64,000 nucleotides of DNA, taken from contig NZ_CP073766.1 of NCBI RefSeq assembly GCF_018255755.1, positions 4,278,001-4,342,000 of the forward strand. The letters are read 5' to 3'. Origin of the DNA: Chitinophaga sp. HK235 (GTDB lineage: Bacteria > Bacteroidota > Bacteroidia > Chitinophagales > Chitinophagaceae). The position numbers and the translations under genes are program-made. The notes beneath the pieces were generated by a model, which saw only the letters and a list, made by a program, of their open reading frames with translations, did no database searches and was not told where the DNA came from. Shown one piece after another: positions 8,971 through 18,750 of the stretch (within the stretch, counting starts at the first letter, position 1; every line of letters begins with the position of its first letter).

Positions 8971-10761
8971 TTATTTAAACGTCAATACCTTACCATCGTG
9001 GCCGGCCACTTCCATGGTGAAACTGCCGCTGTGTTTACCCAGGCTTTTACCGGTCCAGTAGTCCAGTATTTCGCAGGGTTTATCCAGTTTTACCGTTAAT
9101 TTTTTGGGAGATGTTTGCCAGTTGAGCAACACCACTTGTTTTCCTTCCGCAGTTTTGACTTCTCCCACTTCAAAATCAGTATTGGCAAATGCTGCAGCCC
9201 TGGCTGCAGGCGGCACGGCCTTACGCAGCATATTCAGGCGCTCGGGCGTGATTTTGGTAAGATCGTCGCCACTCAGCAGCATACCACCGGTAGCGTATAT
9301 CAGTGCTGCATGGAAATTAAATTCATTATCGGGCATGTTGCCGGTGAGCACAAGACAATCCGGGTCGTTCCACCACAGACGGCCGTTTTGCCAGGCGCGG
9401 TACAGGTTTTCCCGGCCCGAACGTTCAAATACAGACCAGGTGCGTTTAATATCCATGCTGCTGCGGGAACCATGCACCAGCCCCAGAGAAGGCCACAGCG
9501 GATGATTACAACCGAGAATAAAGGCGTCGCGGGTGCCTTTAATGATAGCTTCCATACCACGACGGTAAGCTTCTACCCGGGTAGCATTTTTATCATAAAA
9601 AACACCGCCATGGATAGCACCCCAGAAATTGGCGTCCAGCTTAAAATAGGTGACACCCCAGTCGTTACGCATGGTCCGGAACAACTGTTCAAAATGCTGC
9701 TGTACTTGTGGATGAGTACCATCCAGCACATACCAGGGTTTCAGGCGCCAACCGCCAAAAGTAACGAGGTCGCTGCGCAGCGGCTTACCTGTTTTGTCTT
9801 TCACCAGCCAGTCCTGGTGTTCTTTGAAAATAACGGAGTTGCTGTCGCAGATAAAAGGTGCCACCCAGATGGCCGGCTCAAAACCTTTATCCCTGATAGT
9901 ATGCAATACCTGTTGCACATTGCCACCAAAGGAATTACCTACCGCCAGCCAGTCACCCATATGTGGCTGGTAACCATCATCCAGTTGGATGTATCGGAGG
10001 TTGGGTATATTGGCTTTGATATAATCCAGGTTATCGTAAATATTCTGTGCGGTCACTTTAGGACCGAAACAATACCAGGAGCACCATCCGGTAGGCGGGG
10101 CCTTGAATTCCAGCCGCGGATGAAAATGATGAATACGATCAGCAAACCTATCAAGGAGGATGTTGCCGTCTTTTCCACTTAGCACCATCAGCTCTTCCAG
10201 CTTAAACTCCCTGCCAGGGGCGAGTTCCAGGTTTTCCAGATCTACCACCGCTTTGATTGTATCGGCAGAGAGATAAAACTTACCTACAAAACGGTTGCTG
10301 GAAGTGTATCCCAGCAGTAACTGCGCATCTTTGGCCGGATACAGGCGCAACAGATTGTATACCGCCAGATATCCTTCCGGCTGTGGTATTTTATAATGCC
10401 CTGCATCGGTGTAGTTACCCAGCGTTTGGGGCTGTGCCAGTGTACCGGCAGTTTGGGTGAGCATCTGAAAACCTTCTGCATAAAAAGGCGTAGCCGGTGC
10501 CAGTACCTTACCTACTGCTCCCAGCACCACTTCTTTCAACCTCACAGGGGTACTACCGGTATTGACTACACGAACATCACAAAGTTCTCCGTTCCATTTT
10601 CGTACTACCTTCACCGTAGCAGGCGCCATCGCGCCGTTGGTCTGAAAAGCCGTAGCAGGACTTGCTTTCAGCGATTGAATAAACCGGTCTGTTTCGCCTG
10701 CCCGCGCCAGCATATTGCTGAGCAGAAAACAGCCCATGAGCACCAGGGATTTTTTCTTCAT
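8971..10761 (-). CDS. GH36-type alpha-galactosidase (clan GH-D), exported
   Basis: 596 residues with a signal peptide (about 1-21). An N-terminal beta-sandwich occupies about 30-210, a TIM barrel about 220-520 and a C-terminal beta domain the rest. Clan GH-D signatures are clear: PPTGWCSWYCFGP at 222-234, YIQLDDGYQ at 257-265, the nucleophile motif YFKLDANF with Asp376, and GSRSSMD with Asp437 as the likely acid/base. The expected reaction is retaining hydrolysis of terminal alpha-galactosides in the periplasm. It is shorter than bacterial cytosolic GH36 (about 720 residues), resembling exported Bacteroidota members. It starts 5 bp after the upstream GH29 stop, so it is almost certainly co-transcribed. 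Confidence 0.86.
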   Translation of the reverse strand: MKKKSLVLMGCFLLSNMLARAGETDRFIQSLKASPATAFQTNGAMAPATVKVVRKWNGELCDVRVVNTGSTPVRLKEVVLGAVGKVLAPATPFYAEGFQMLTQTAGTLAQPQTLGNYTDAGHYKIPQPEGYLAVYNLLRLYPAKDAQLLLGYTSSNRFVGKFYLSADTIKAVVDLENLELAPGREFKLEELMVLSGKDGNILLDRFADRIHHFHPRLEFKAPPTGWCSWYCFGPKVTAQNIYDNLDYIKANIPNLRYIQLDDGYQPHMGDWLAVGNSFGGNVQQVLHTIRDKGFEPAIWVAPFICDSNSVIFKEHQDWLVKDKTGKPLRSDLVTFGGWRLKPWYVLDGTHPQVQQHFEQLFRTMRNDWGVTYFKLDANFWGAIHGGVFYDKNATRVEAYRRGMEAIIKGTRDAFILGCNHPLWPSLGLVHGSRSSMDIKRTWSVFERSGRENLYRAWQNGRLWWNDPDCLVLTGNMPDNEFNFHAALIYATGGMLLSGDDLTKITPERLNMLRKAVPPAARAAAFANTDFEVGEVKTAEGKQVVLLNWQTSPKKLTVKLDKPCEILDYWTGKSLGKHSGSFTMEVAGHDGKVLTFK

Positions 10762-10766
10762 AACGA

Positions 10767-12629
10767 TTAAGAATTTGGTTGCATAGTGATTTCAAATAAT
10801 TTCATCAGTTCCGATCCGCTGATCTGCGTGGGTTTCACCGTGATCTCGTATTCTCCGGCGGGCAGCTTAACTTCCTGCAATGCCTGTGTAATGATCTCCT
10901 GTTTTTTCGCAGCATTTACTTCAGCACGGATAACATTTTTACCGATGTGTATTTCGTAAGTATTGCCCGGAGGCTGATCTGTAGCGTATTTGATGCCGAC
11001 TTTAAATACTGCATCGCGGGTAGTCCTTACTTTCCAGCTTATATACTGATCCGTTTTTTTCCAGCCTTGTACAAAGTAGGCAGCCTTTTTACCGTCGCCG
11101 TATCCGAAGCCTTTGCCGTGGAGTGTAGCATCGAAGGCTCTCAGCACGTTGGTAATATTGCGGGTATCCAGCACTCTCACAGCATCGCCTTTCATATCTT
11201 TCATTTCCAGCACAATCACGCTGCAGCTACTGTCCGGCGCTGTTGCCGGCAGGCTGATACTGATATCTTTCGGATTTACGCGGAGTACTTTCAACGGCTG
11301 TTTACTAGTCAGCAAATAAGCTTTTTCCACTTTACCGGCAAGACCACCTACATACAGCGGGTTGCCCCATTGAAATACATGCAGGTACAGTTTATTGCCT
11401 TTACGGGTGGTTTCGCCCCAGGGCTGCACCGGCAAAGGAGTAGCGGTCGTGCCATAAATACTTTCACCGTTCTGTTGCATCCAGGTACCGATGCTGTGGA
11501 GGATAACGGTATCACGCGGATCGATGCTGCCATCGCCTTCAGGGCCGATGTTCATCAGCAGATTGCCTCCTCTGGCGGCAGCTTTGGACATCAGCCGGAT
11601 AAAGAAAGCAGCCGGTTTATGACTGTTATCAAAACGGGAATAACCGTAAGACTCATTGGTAGTAGGAATCGCTTCCCAATCACCATCAACCGGATAAAAC
11701 TCTGCCGGCCTGTCGGAAGTATTTTTGTAGTCGCCGAAGGAAATGCTGCCGCTGCGGGCCAGGCGGCCGTTGACCACCACATTTTTATCCACAGCCCGTA
11801 TCGCTTGCAGGATGCGGATGTTTTCGCTCAACGGTAATTTATGCGGTGTATCAAACCAGAGTATATCAGGATGATATTTACGCAATAGCTCCTGTATTTG
11901 CGGGATGGATTTTTCATTGACATATTTTACCGCTTTGGGCAGCAGTTCGGGATGTACGTCATACCAGGTGGCGCCTCCATGCAGGTTTTTATCGCCACCG
12001 GGATTGTTGTAGTCCCAATCGTTGCCTGGTGCATCCGGATGTTCCCAGTCGAAGGCATGGGAATAGTAGAAGCCAAAGCGGATACCATATTTCTTACAGG
12101 CGGCAGACAGGGCAGCCATCGGGTCTTGTTTGAAAGGAGAACGGCTGATGCTGTAATCACCGATAGCAGTGGGATACATGGCAACTCCGTCGTGATGTTT
12201 GGCGGTGATGATAAGATAACGCATCCCTGCATCTCTGATCATTTTCACCCAGGCATCTGCATCAAATTTTTCCGGGTTAAAATGACTGATCAGTTTATCT
12301 GCATATTCCTGGCGACTGATTTTTTCTTTTCGCATCAGGTGTTCGGCATATCCATCTACCTTCTTACCATTCCATTCTCCACCGGCTACGGAGTATACGC
12401 CCCAGTGGATAAAACATCCGAATTTAGCTTCCCGCCACCAGGCAATACGACTGGCATGATCCTTCATAGAGGCTGTCCACCAGCCATTTACGGCTGAGTC
12501 GATGGCTGCTTTGTCGCGGTTAGCTGCCTGCTGGGCGAGGATACCATCATCATCTCCCTTCACCTGGGCCATAGTTGTTGAGATGATAACGCTAACGGCT
12601 ATACTGAGTAATGTTTTTTTAAGGCTCAT
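10767..12629 (-). CDS. GH29 alpha-L-fucosidase with C-terminal extension
   Basis: 620 residues with a signal peptide (about 1-21). The catalytic TIM barrel is marked by AKFGCFIHWGVYSVAGGEW (68-86), YLIITAKHHDGVAMY (138-152), FGFYYSHAFDWEHPD (185-199) and the nucleophile strand DILWFD with Asp260. A beta-sandwich follows, and about 150 extra C-terminal residues that look like a carbohydrate-binding module (KVGIKYATDQPPGNTYEIHI). It removes alpha-L-fucose with retention, and linkage preference cannot be read from sequence. Its ATG overlaps the TGA of the GH95 gene (ATGA at 12626-12629), implying translational coupling of two fucosidases with different mechanisms. Confidence 0.92.
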   Translation of the reverse strand: MSLKKTLLSIAVSVIISTTMAQVKGDDDGILAQQAANRDKAAIDSAVNGWWTASMKDHASRIAWWREAKFGCFIHWGVYSVAGGEWNGKKVDGYAEHLMRKEKISRQEYADKLISHFNPEKFDADAWVKMIRDAGMRYLIITAKHHDGVAMYPTAIGDYSISRSPFKQDPMAALSAACKKYGIRFGFYYSHAFDWEHPDAPGNDWDYNNPGGDKNLHGGATWYDVHPELLPKAVKYVNEKSIPQIQELLRKYHPDILWFDTPHKLPLSENIRILQAIRAVDKNVVVNGRLARSGSISFGDYKNTSDRPAEFYPVDGDWEAIPTTNESYGYSRFDNSHKPAAFFIRLMSKAAARGGNLLMNIGPEGDGSIDPRDTVILHSIGTWMQQNGESIYGTTATPLPVQPWGETTRKGNKLYLHVFQWGNPLYVGGLAGKVEKAYLLTSKQPLKVLRVNPKDISISLPATAPDSSCSVIVLEMKDMKGDAVRVLDTRNITNVLRAFDATLHGKGFGYGDGKKAAYFVQGWKKTDQYISWKVRTTRDAVFKVGIKYATDQPPGNTYEIHIGKNVIRAEVNAAKKQEIITQALQEVKLPAGEYEITVKPTQISGSELMKLFEITMQPNS

Positions 12630-15154
12630 TTTATATCATAGGTTTTCCCTGCTACTGTAGGCACATCGTATTCATACACTTTTTCAAGAGACAGTTCGGC
12701 CAGTTTACCGGCATCTTTTACGATTGTTTTCACAGGGATCGGTAGTGGATAAAAAGGGTTGTTGTTATTGCCGGTAGCGGTTCCGGATGTAGCACCATTT
12801 ATCTGTATAGGTCTGCTGGTGCGCACCCGCAGATTGCCGCCCAGTGCGGAGCGTACTACAGCATGAGTGAGTTGTCCGTTTTCCCATTCCATATCTACTT
12901 CAAAACCACCACGGGCTTTCAATCCTTTCACGCTGCCGGAAGGCCATGCGTCCGGCAGGGCGGGCAGCAGCTGTACTACGCCATCGTGGCTCTGCAGCAG
13001 CATCTCAGTGATGCCGGAGGTTACGCCGAAGTTGCCGTCTATCTGGAAGGGCGGATGTGCATCAAAGAGATTGGGATAGGAGCCACCGCTGTTGTCGGCT
13101 ACGCTCACAGCCTGACCACCAGCGAGGAACAACTGTTTGTTGAGCATCGTGTAAGCGTGGTTACCATCTTCCAGACGTGCCCACCAGTTGATCTTCCAGG
13201 ATTTGGACCATCCGGTGCCCCCATCGCCGCGCAGCAGCAGGCTACGTTTAGCCGCTGCCGCGAGTACCGCATCCCGGCGAGGGTTGATAAAGTTACCCGG
13301 AAACAGGCCATACACATGAGATACGTGGCGGTGTGTGTCATTCGGGTCGTCCCAGTCTTTATACCATTCCTGCAACTGGCCATGCTGGCCTGCCTGGAAT
13401 GGATACATATCTTTCATCTTATCCTTTATACGGGCCACCAGGTCTGCATCCTTTCCCAACACTGCCGCTGCACGAATGGTGTTGGTAAACAGGTCGTGGA
13501 TGATAGACAGGTCCATCGTGGATGCAATGCTCACAGAGCCTTCCCGCTTATCCTTGATGAGGAAATTATTTTCGGGAGAAGTGGAAGGATTGGTTACCCA
13601 CCGACCTTGCTCATCTTTGACCAGCCAGTCGAGCATAAACTCCGCAGCCCCTTTCAGATCAGGATACATTTGCGTGAGTTGTTGTTTATCACCGGTAAAC
13701 ATATAATGCTCCCACAGGTGACGGCTCAGCCAGGCCCCGCCCATGGGCCATATCGCCCATTTAGGGTTACCATTGGGATCCCCGAAGTCGAAACCGCCGG
13801 CGGGGTTGGTCATCGCCCAGATATCGGTGTTGTGATGGGCTGTCCATCCTTTCGCTCCGTAGTTAACGGTAGCGGTTACACGCCCGCGTTTAGCCATCTT
13901 ATGAATGAAGTCGAACAGTGGCTGACCACATTCCGACAGGTTAGCTGTTTCGGAAGGCCAGTAGTTCATTTCGGTGTTGATATTGATGGTATAGTTGGAA
14001 CCCCATGGTGGCTGCATTTCCTTGTTCCACAAGCCTTGCAGCGTCATGGCCGGGCCACCCTTACGCGAACCGGCGATCATGAGATAACGGCCGTACTGAT
14101 ACAATAAAGTCGTCAGCTGGGGATCGCGGTTACCACCATTTTTCGTGTATACTTGCAGACGCTCATCGGTAGGCAGCTGTTCTCCACCATCTGTGCCCAG
14201 GTTAAGGTTTACCCTGTTGAAAAGACGCTGATAGTCTGCCAGATGTGCCTGTAATAATGTTTTATAAGGGAGGAGCTGTGCTTTTTTCAAAGGAGCTATG
14301 GCGGCGGCAGCAGGATCGCCTGCCCAGTCTTCCGGGCTTTTGTAGCTGGTGCCTACAGATACCAGCAGCACTGCTTCTGTAGCGCCGGACACCGTAATGC
14401 CAGCTGTATCCGTGGTCACTTTTCCACCGGTAGTGCGGGCATCCACATGTACTTCGTAATTGATACCCTTGTCGCCGTAAACAATCTGCCGGGGCTCATA
14501 GGCGCGGCTGGCCACATATTCGGGACAACGGCCTTTCATCACCAGATAGTGGTTGCTCACCACTTTGTTGGTATGCGGCATCGGATTGGCGAAAGCGGTA
14601 TGAAAACGCAGCATGCCCGGTTTACTGGCGGTATAACGTATTACCAACAGCTGCGCAGGATAACTGGAAAAAACTTCGCGGGTATAATCCACACCGGCTG
14701 CTGTATAAGATACTTTGCTGATGCCACGGGTGAGGTCCAGCTCCCGGTGGTAATTCATCGCATCATGAGGCACATCATTATCGATGAACATGCTGCCCAG
14801 TGTAACATACCGGGCACTATAGGTGCCCATCATTTTTTTGGCCAGCTTATCTGCCTCCATGTATTTGCCTTCGACCAGCAGCTGCCGCATGAGTGGCAGT
14901 GTTTCCTTGGCTTGCGGATTGTCGCCGTTACGGGGTGTTCCGGACCAGAGGTAACCTTCATTGAGCTGCAGCTCTTCCCGTTGTATACCACCAAAAACCA
15001 TGGCTCCTATACGGCCGTTACCTACAGGCAATGCTTCGACCCACTGTTTGGCGGGCTGTCTGTACCAGAGCTTCAGCAGGGAATCCGCCGGTGTGGCGGC
15101 GTTGACCTGCCATGAAAAAATCAGCAGCCCTATCCCGGTAAAAAGTTTTTTCAT
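12626..15154 (-). CDS. GH95 alpha-L-fucosidase (or alpha-L-galactosidase)
   Basis: 842 residues with a signal peptide (1-19). The family layout is an N-terminal beta domain (about 28-300), an (alpha/alpha)6 barrel and a C-terminal beta domain. The inverting catalytic set is present: NINTEMNYW carries the Asn pair N391/N393, TSPEN carries the acid Glu528, and FQIDGNFG carries Asp706. These correspond to N421/N423, E566 and D766 of Bifidobacterium AfcA. The usual activity is on alpha-1,2-linked L-fucose, with some members acting on L-galactose. It follows the GH2 gene by 24 bp and overlaps the GH29 gene by 4 bp, which fits sequential removal of fucose and then galactose from Fuc-alpha-1,2-Gal side chains. 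Confidence 0.92.
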   Translation of the reverse strand: MKKLFTGIGLLIFSWQVNAATPADSLLKLWYRQPAKQWVEALPVGNGRIGAMVFGGIQREELQLNEGYLWSGTPRNGDNPQAKETLPLMRQLLVEGKYMEADKLAKKMMGTYSARYVTLGSMFIDNDVPHDAMNYHRELDLTRGISKVSYTAAGVDYTREVFSSYPAQLLVIRYTASKPGMLRFHTAFANPMPHTNKVVSNHYLVMKGRCPEYVASRAYEPRQIVYGDKGINYEVHVDARTTGGKVTTDTAGITVSGATEAVLLVSVGTSYKSPEDWAGDPAAAAIAPLKKAQLLPYKTLLQAHLADYQRLFNRVNLNLGTDGGEQLPTDERLQVYTKNGGNRDPQLTTLLYQYGRYLMIAGSRKGGPAMTLQGLWNKEMQPPWGSNYTININTEMNYWPSETANLSECGQPLFDFIHKMAKRGRVTATVNYGAKGWTAHHNTDIWAMTNPAGGFDFGDPNGNPKWAIWPMGGAWLSRHLWEHYMFTGDKQQLTQMYPDLKGAAEFMLDWLVKDEQGRWVTNPSTSPENNFLIKDKREGSVSIASTMDLSIIHDLFTNTIRAAAVLGKDADLVARIKDKMKDMYPFQAGQHGQLQEWYKDWDDPNDTHRHVSHVYGLFPGNFINPRRDAVLAAAAKRSLLLRGDGGTGWSKSWKINWWARLEDGNHAYTMLNKQLFLAGGQAVSVADNSGGSYPNLFDAHPPFQIDGNFGVTSGITEMLLQSHDGVVQLLPALPDAWPSGSVKGLKARGGFEVDMEWENGQLTHAVVRSALGGNLRVRTSRPIQINGATSGTATGNNNNPFYPLPIPVKTIVKDAGKLAELSLEKVYEYDVPTVAGKTYDIK

Positions 15155-15178
15155 TTATCGCGTTGTGTTTGAGTCTTC

Positions 15179-17656
15179 TTAAAAAGTAATAGTCGTTAGC
15201 CCTGTCTGTAATTCTTTGCCGCTGGCTGCTACTACAGCTGTTCCCTTGTTGCCGCCTGTCTGAAGGTAGATACAGGCCTGACCGTTGGCCAGCTGCACTT
15301 TGCGGGAACCGCTGGCCGTGCCCTGATCTATCTGTAACGCACCATCACCAGCCTGCGAAAAAGTAATCTCGTTGGCAGCATCCAGGCATAGTACGCCTTT
15401 TTCATCCACTGCCTTTACACAGATCTTTCTGGTGTTGTTGCCACTAAACGTTTTATCTTCTTCCACCATCAGTTTTACAGGTTTGGACCAGGTATCGGTT
15501 TGATATTGCCAGGTTACTTCATCGGTGATGGTTTGTTTGGCGTTGCGGGCCACTACTTTCACCTGATTACTGCCGGCCTGCAGTGGTACATTCCAGCGCA
15601 GTCCTGCTGCCGGAAAATCCTGGCTGTTGCGCTTTTTCACGCCGGCGCTTTTACCGTTCACAAACAGTTCTGCTTCCTGACAGTTGGAGTATACACGTAT
15701 CTCTTTAGCCTCTCCTTCCCTGCCCCAGCGTATAGGCCAGTTGTGCCCGTAAATATGGACCATAGGGGTTTTGAGCCAGTAAGACTGGAACACATAATAT
15801 ATTTCCTTGGGTGTAAGGTCTCTTGCTACAATACCTTTCTGGTTGACATAGGGCACCGGATTTTCCGGTCTTAGTGGTGTGGAGAAATCTTTGAATACCC
15901 AGTAAGCGGTGCCGGTCAGCTGTGGCATAGTCTCCTGTTCCTTCAGGTGCCAGTCTACGAGGTTGACAGCATAGGATTCTGACCAGTCGCCATCTTTGGA
16001 AGCTCTTGCGTTGCCGCCGCTGAGGGCGAAGTCGCCGCTGCGTTCATCAGCACCTTTGCCGGTGGCTACTTGTCTGACAAACTTTTCAGGATCTTCTGCA
16101 AAGCGGCCCTGATGGCTGTCGGCGCCCCACTCTGCATGGAAGAAGTGTGGTACTTTTTCTATTTCCTTCAGGCTTTCCTGTTTGTATTCCGTATAACGGC
16201 CACGGTACCAGCCCGCCCAGATAGAAGGGGAATACACATCTACAATATCCTTACAGAAATCACAACGGCGGATGGTTGTTTTCCGGGTGCTGTCCAGCTG
16301 ATGAGCGAGTGCATTTAGTTCCGACATAAAAGCACGGATCTGCTGTTTATCAAACTCGGGAAAGTCGCCGGGCCAGTCGTTTTCATTACCCAGTCCCCAG
16401 AGGATGACGGCCGGATGGTTGCGATGCTGGCTGATCATATTGGTGAGCATTCTCCTGGCTTGTTCTTTATATACTTCACCACCGAGACCTCCCCTGCACC
16501 AGGGAATTTCTTCCCATACGAGAATACCCAGGCTGTCACAGAGTTCCAGTACAGTGCGTGACTGTTGATAATGTCCCAGGCGGATGAAGTTGGCGCCCAT
16601 TTTTTTGATGAGCAGCATTTCCTGCCGGATCATGTCTTCTGTCATGGCAGCAGCCACGCCGGCGTGGTCTTCATGGCGATGGGTACCTTGCAGCAGCAGG
16701 CGTTTACCATTAAAGAGGAAGGGGCCATGTGTCACAAATTCAAAATGACGAAAGCCAGTATGGTCGGTCCATTGGGCGGTTCCGGCAGCAGTCGTTAGTG
16801 TTGCATGGACAGTATATAACTGAGGTTGGTCAGGTGACCATAATACCGGTTTTTTCAGGGAGATGCCAGCCAATTGCTGTATCCCTTGCTGTATACTGAT
16901 TTCCTGGCGGACCTCTTTGACCACTTTGTTTTGCGGGTCGAGTACACGCAGTTCCAGCGTGCCTTTGGAGAGGTTGCCGGGATTGCGGAAAGCGGCGCTG
17001 ACAGTGAGAGTGCCACTGTTGCCGGCAGGATCGGTTTGTGCCTGTAACTGCAGCGTTTCGAAAGATAACGCCGGCGCATATACGAGATTAACATACCGGT
17101 ATAATCCGCCATACACGTTAAAATCAGACATATCGGAAGGGATCATTTCCAGGTCACGGGTATTATCACAACGAACAGATACCGGTATTTTTCCTTTGAA
17201 ACGTTTGGCTTCGGGTGATTGCAGGAAACGATTGACAGCTTCAGTGATATCCGCGGTCCATTCGTCATAGCCGCCGGTGTGGGAAGTTACTTTTGTCGTG
17301 TATACGTATACGGTAGTTTTCTGTCCGGCACCTTCAAAATGCAGCAGGGTACGGCCCTGCGTATAGGGATTTTTTATATCCAGCAAAGTGCGGTACCAGC
17401 CGGGACCTTCGTAGTAGTTGTCTTCGGGGCTGACAGCATCAGTGGCATTAAAACAATGTGGCAGGGTTACTTTTTGCCACAGGGGCACTGATTCCGGACT
17501 GCCTTCCGTAGCGGGCCTGACGGCTTCCCAGATCCCGCCCAGGTCTCCTTTAAGATATTCCCATGTCTGGGTAATCCGTGCTGATTGTTGCGCCCGGGAA
17601 AGTTGACTGCATAATAATATGCCCCATAACATCCACCAAAATCCTGTTCTTTTCAT
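15179..17656 (-). CDS. GH2 beta-galactosidase-type glycosidase, exported
   Basis: 825 residues with a signal peptide (about 1-22). The order is a sugar-binding jelly roll (about 60-195), an immunoglobulin-like domain (about 200-305), a TIM barrel (about 306-600), then two C-terminal beta domains. ILWGLGNEND holds the acid/base Glu425 and HFFHAEWGAD the nucleophile Glu509. GH2 includes beta-galactosidases, mannosidases and glucuronidases; the neighbouring GH95/GH29 fucosidases make beta-galactosidase the best guess. It is the first gene of a five-gene minus-strand block. The 490 bp upstream hold a hairpin that closes off the luxR-type gene. Confidence 0.88.
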   Translation of the reverse strand: MKRTGFWWMLWGILLCSQLSRAQQSARITQTWEYLKGDLGGIWEAVRPATEGSPESVPLWQKVTLPHCFNATDAVSPEDNYYEGPGWYRTLLDIKNPYTQGRTLLHFEGAGQKTTVYVYTTKVTSHTGGYDEWTADITEAVNRFLQSPEAKRFKGKIPVSVRCDNTRDLEMIPSDMSDFNVYGGLYRYVNLVYAPALSFETLQLQAQTDPAGNSGTLTVSAAFRNPGNLSKGTLELRVLDPQNKVVKEVRQEISIQQGIQQLAGISLKKPVLWSPDQPQLYTVHATLTTAAGTAQWTDHTGFRHFEFVTHGPFLFNGKRLLLQGTHRHEDHAGVAAAMTEDMIRQEMLLIKKMGANFIRLGHYQQSRTVLELCDSLGILVWEEIPWCRGGLGGEVYKEQARRMLTNMISQHRNHPAVILWGLGNENDWPGDFPEFDKQQIRAFMSELNALAHQLDSTRKTTIRRCDFCKDIVDVYSPSIWAGWYRGRYTEYKQESLKEIEKVPHFFHAEWGADSHQGRFAEDPEKFVRQVATGKGADERSGDFALSGGNARASKDGDWSESYAVNLVDWHLKEQETMPQLTGTAYWVFKDFSTPLRPENPVPYVNQKGIVARDLTPKEIYYVFQSYWLKTPMVHIYGHNWPIRWGREGEAKEIRVYSNCQEAELFVNGKSAGVKKRNSQDFPAAGLRWNVPLQAGSNQVKVVARNAKQTITDEVTWQYQTDTWSKPVKLMVEEDKTFSGNNTRKICVKAVDEKGVLCLDAANEITFSQAGDGALQIDQGTASGSRKVQLANGQACIYLQTGGNKGTAVVAASGKELQTGLTTITF

Positions 17657-18147
17657 ATTCCTGTTTAATAGGTTGTTATTTTAAGTTGACCAGGTAAACC
17701 CTTCCGGCGGCCGGTGTTGGGCCGTTTCTATTGTATCTCTCCTGTTGGTAACCTTGTGTTTGGCCGGTTGGTTGATGACCGGCTTTTTCAATCGTTGTTT
17801 TCTCCCTTAAAACAGGCCTGTTTATCTTGTTGATCTTTCATAACGTATCGGTGTTTCTGCTGGCCTGCCGGGTTCTATTTTCCCTGCCTGGTGTTTCTCT
17901 CATAACGTGTGTACAGCAGGTTTAAAATAGAATAGTGAAAGTTATGCAAACGGTTGCATAACTTTCACTATTATTTTGTCTTTTATCGGTGTTTTTTGAG
18001 CCTGTAGGGCAAAAACCGGACTGACAGCCATTTTACATGGCTATCGGTGTCTTGATTTTTCAGAAGAAGCTGGCTGATTGGCTGGCGCGGGTCAGGCAGT
18101 TGGCAATTAGGACTTTACTACATTCCGTTAACAGGCATCCGGGGAAA
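17657..18147 (-). other. Intergenic region upstream of the GH2 gene
   Basis: This 491-bp stretch has no credible ORF. It holds one strong hairpin (17931-17972). The rest must contain the promoter for the GH2-to-lyase block, but I found no convincing TTTG/TAnnTTTG pair. A 'CATAACGT' string occurs twice (about 17840 and 17901). Confidence 0.5.
17931..17972 (-). terminator. 19-bp perfect hairpin, probable terminator of the luxR-type gene
   Basis: Arms 17931-17949 and 17954-17972 (AATAGTGAAAGTTATGCAA and its exact complement) enclose a 4-nt loop. On the minus strand a T-rich tail (CTATTTTAAA) follows. The same symmetry could also be an operator for the GH2 block. Confidence 0.6.
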
Positions 18148-18750
18148 TTACACCAAATTTTCTTTCATCGCTTTCACAATGGCATTCGATCGGGAGTTCA
18201 CATCCAGTTTGCGGTAGATGTTCATAATGTGGGAACGTACAGTACCTACACTGATGTGGCAGTGTTCAGCGATCTGTTTGTAAGTATCACCGCTTACCAG
18301 GCACCGCAGGATTTCCTTTTCACGGGGTGATAAGCCATAAGGATCGTGATAACTTGCACGTTCTTTCCGGAAAAATGCCAACACTTTGTTGACTGCGACC
18401 AGATTAGATTGCATCGCAGTCTCATAGACCTGCGTAATAAACTCTGACAGGGATACCGGTGGTATGTGGTCCACCGCCAGCCCCTCTTCCTGAACAGGCA
18501 TCTCTTTCAAAGATTTCCCCTTCTCATTCAAAGTCAGCAAAATCACATTTATATCCGGATATGCAGCTTTTACAATACTCGCAGCTTCTATCGCGGTCAA
18601 TCCAGGTATCTCTATATCCATAAAAACCAGGTTACAGATATCTTTAGCTAATTGTTGTAACACGTTCGTTGATTCATTGTGTAATGCCGCAACCTCATAA
18701 ATCTTCCCTTCTCCTAAATGACCAGCATTTAAAGGCCGCACTTTTTTCAT
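18148..18750 (-). CDS. LuxR/FixJ-type response regulator with incomplete receiver
   Basis: 200 residues. The C-terminal part (138-190) is a standard LuxR helix-turn-helix: GLSPREKEILRCLVSGDTYK, then ISVGTVRSHIMNIYRKLDVN. The N-terminal part keeps the phosphorylation-site strand LVFMDIEIPG (Asp45) and the following helix, but the first strand reads KKVRPLNAG where receivers normally carry an acidic DD pair. The acidic pocket is therefore lost and ordinary phosphorylation is doubtful. No histidine kinase is nearby. It lies between the two glycosidase blocks on the same strand with a long upstream region, so I infer it controls them. Its ligand or partner is unknown. Confidence 0.85.
   Translation of the reverse strand: MKKVRPLNAGHLGEGKIYEVAALHNESTNVLQQLAKDICNLVFMDIEIPGLTAIEAASIVKAAYPDINVILLTLNEKGKSLKEMPVQEEGLAVDHIPPVSLSEFITQVYETAMQSNLVAVNKVLAFFRKERASYHDPYGLSPREKEILRCLVSGDTYKQIAEHCHISVGTVRSHIMNIYRKLDVNSRSNAIVKAMKENLV

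Noticed and set aside
12863..14107. 414-codon plus-strand ORF inside the GH95 gene
   Set aside because: It is wholly antisense to a gene with intact catalytic motifs; the composition (His/Gly/Pro-rich, no domain) is that of a shadow frame in GC-rich codons.
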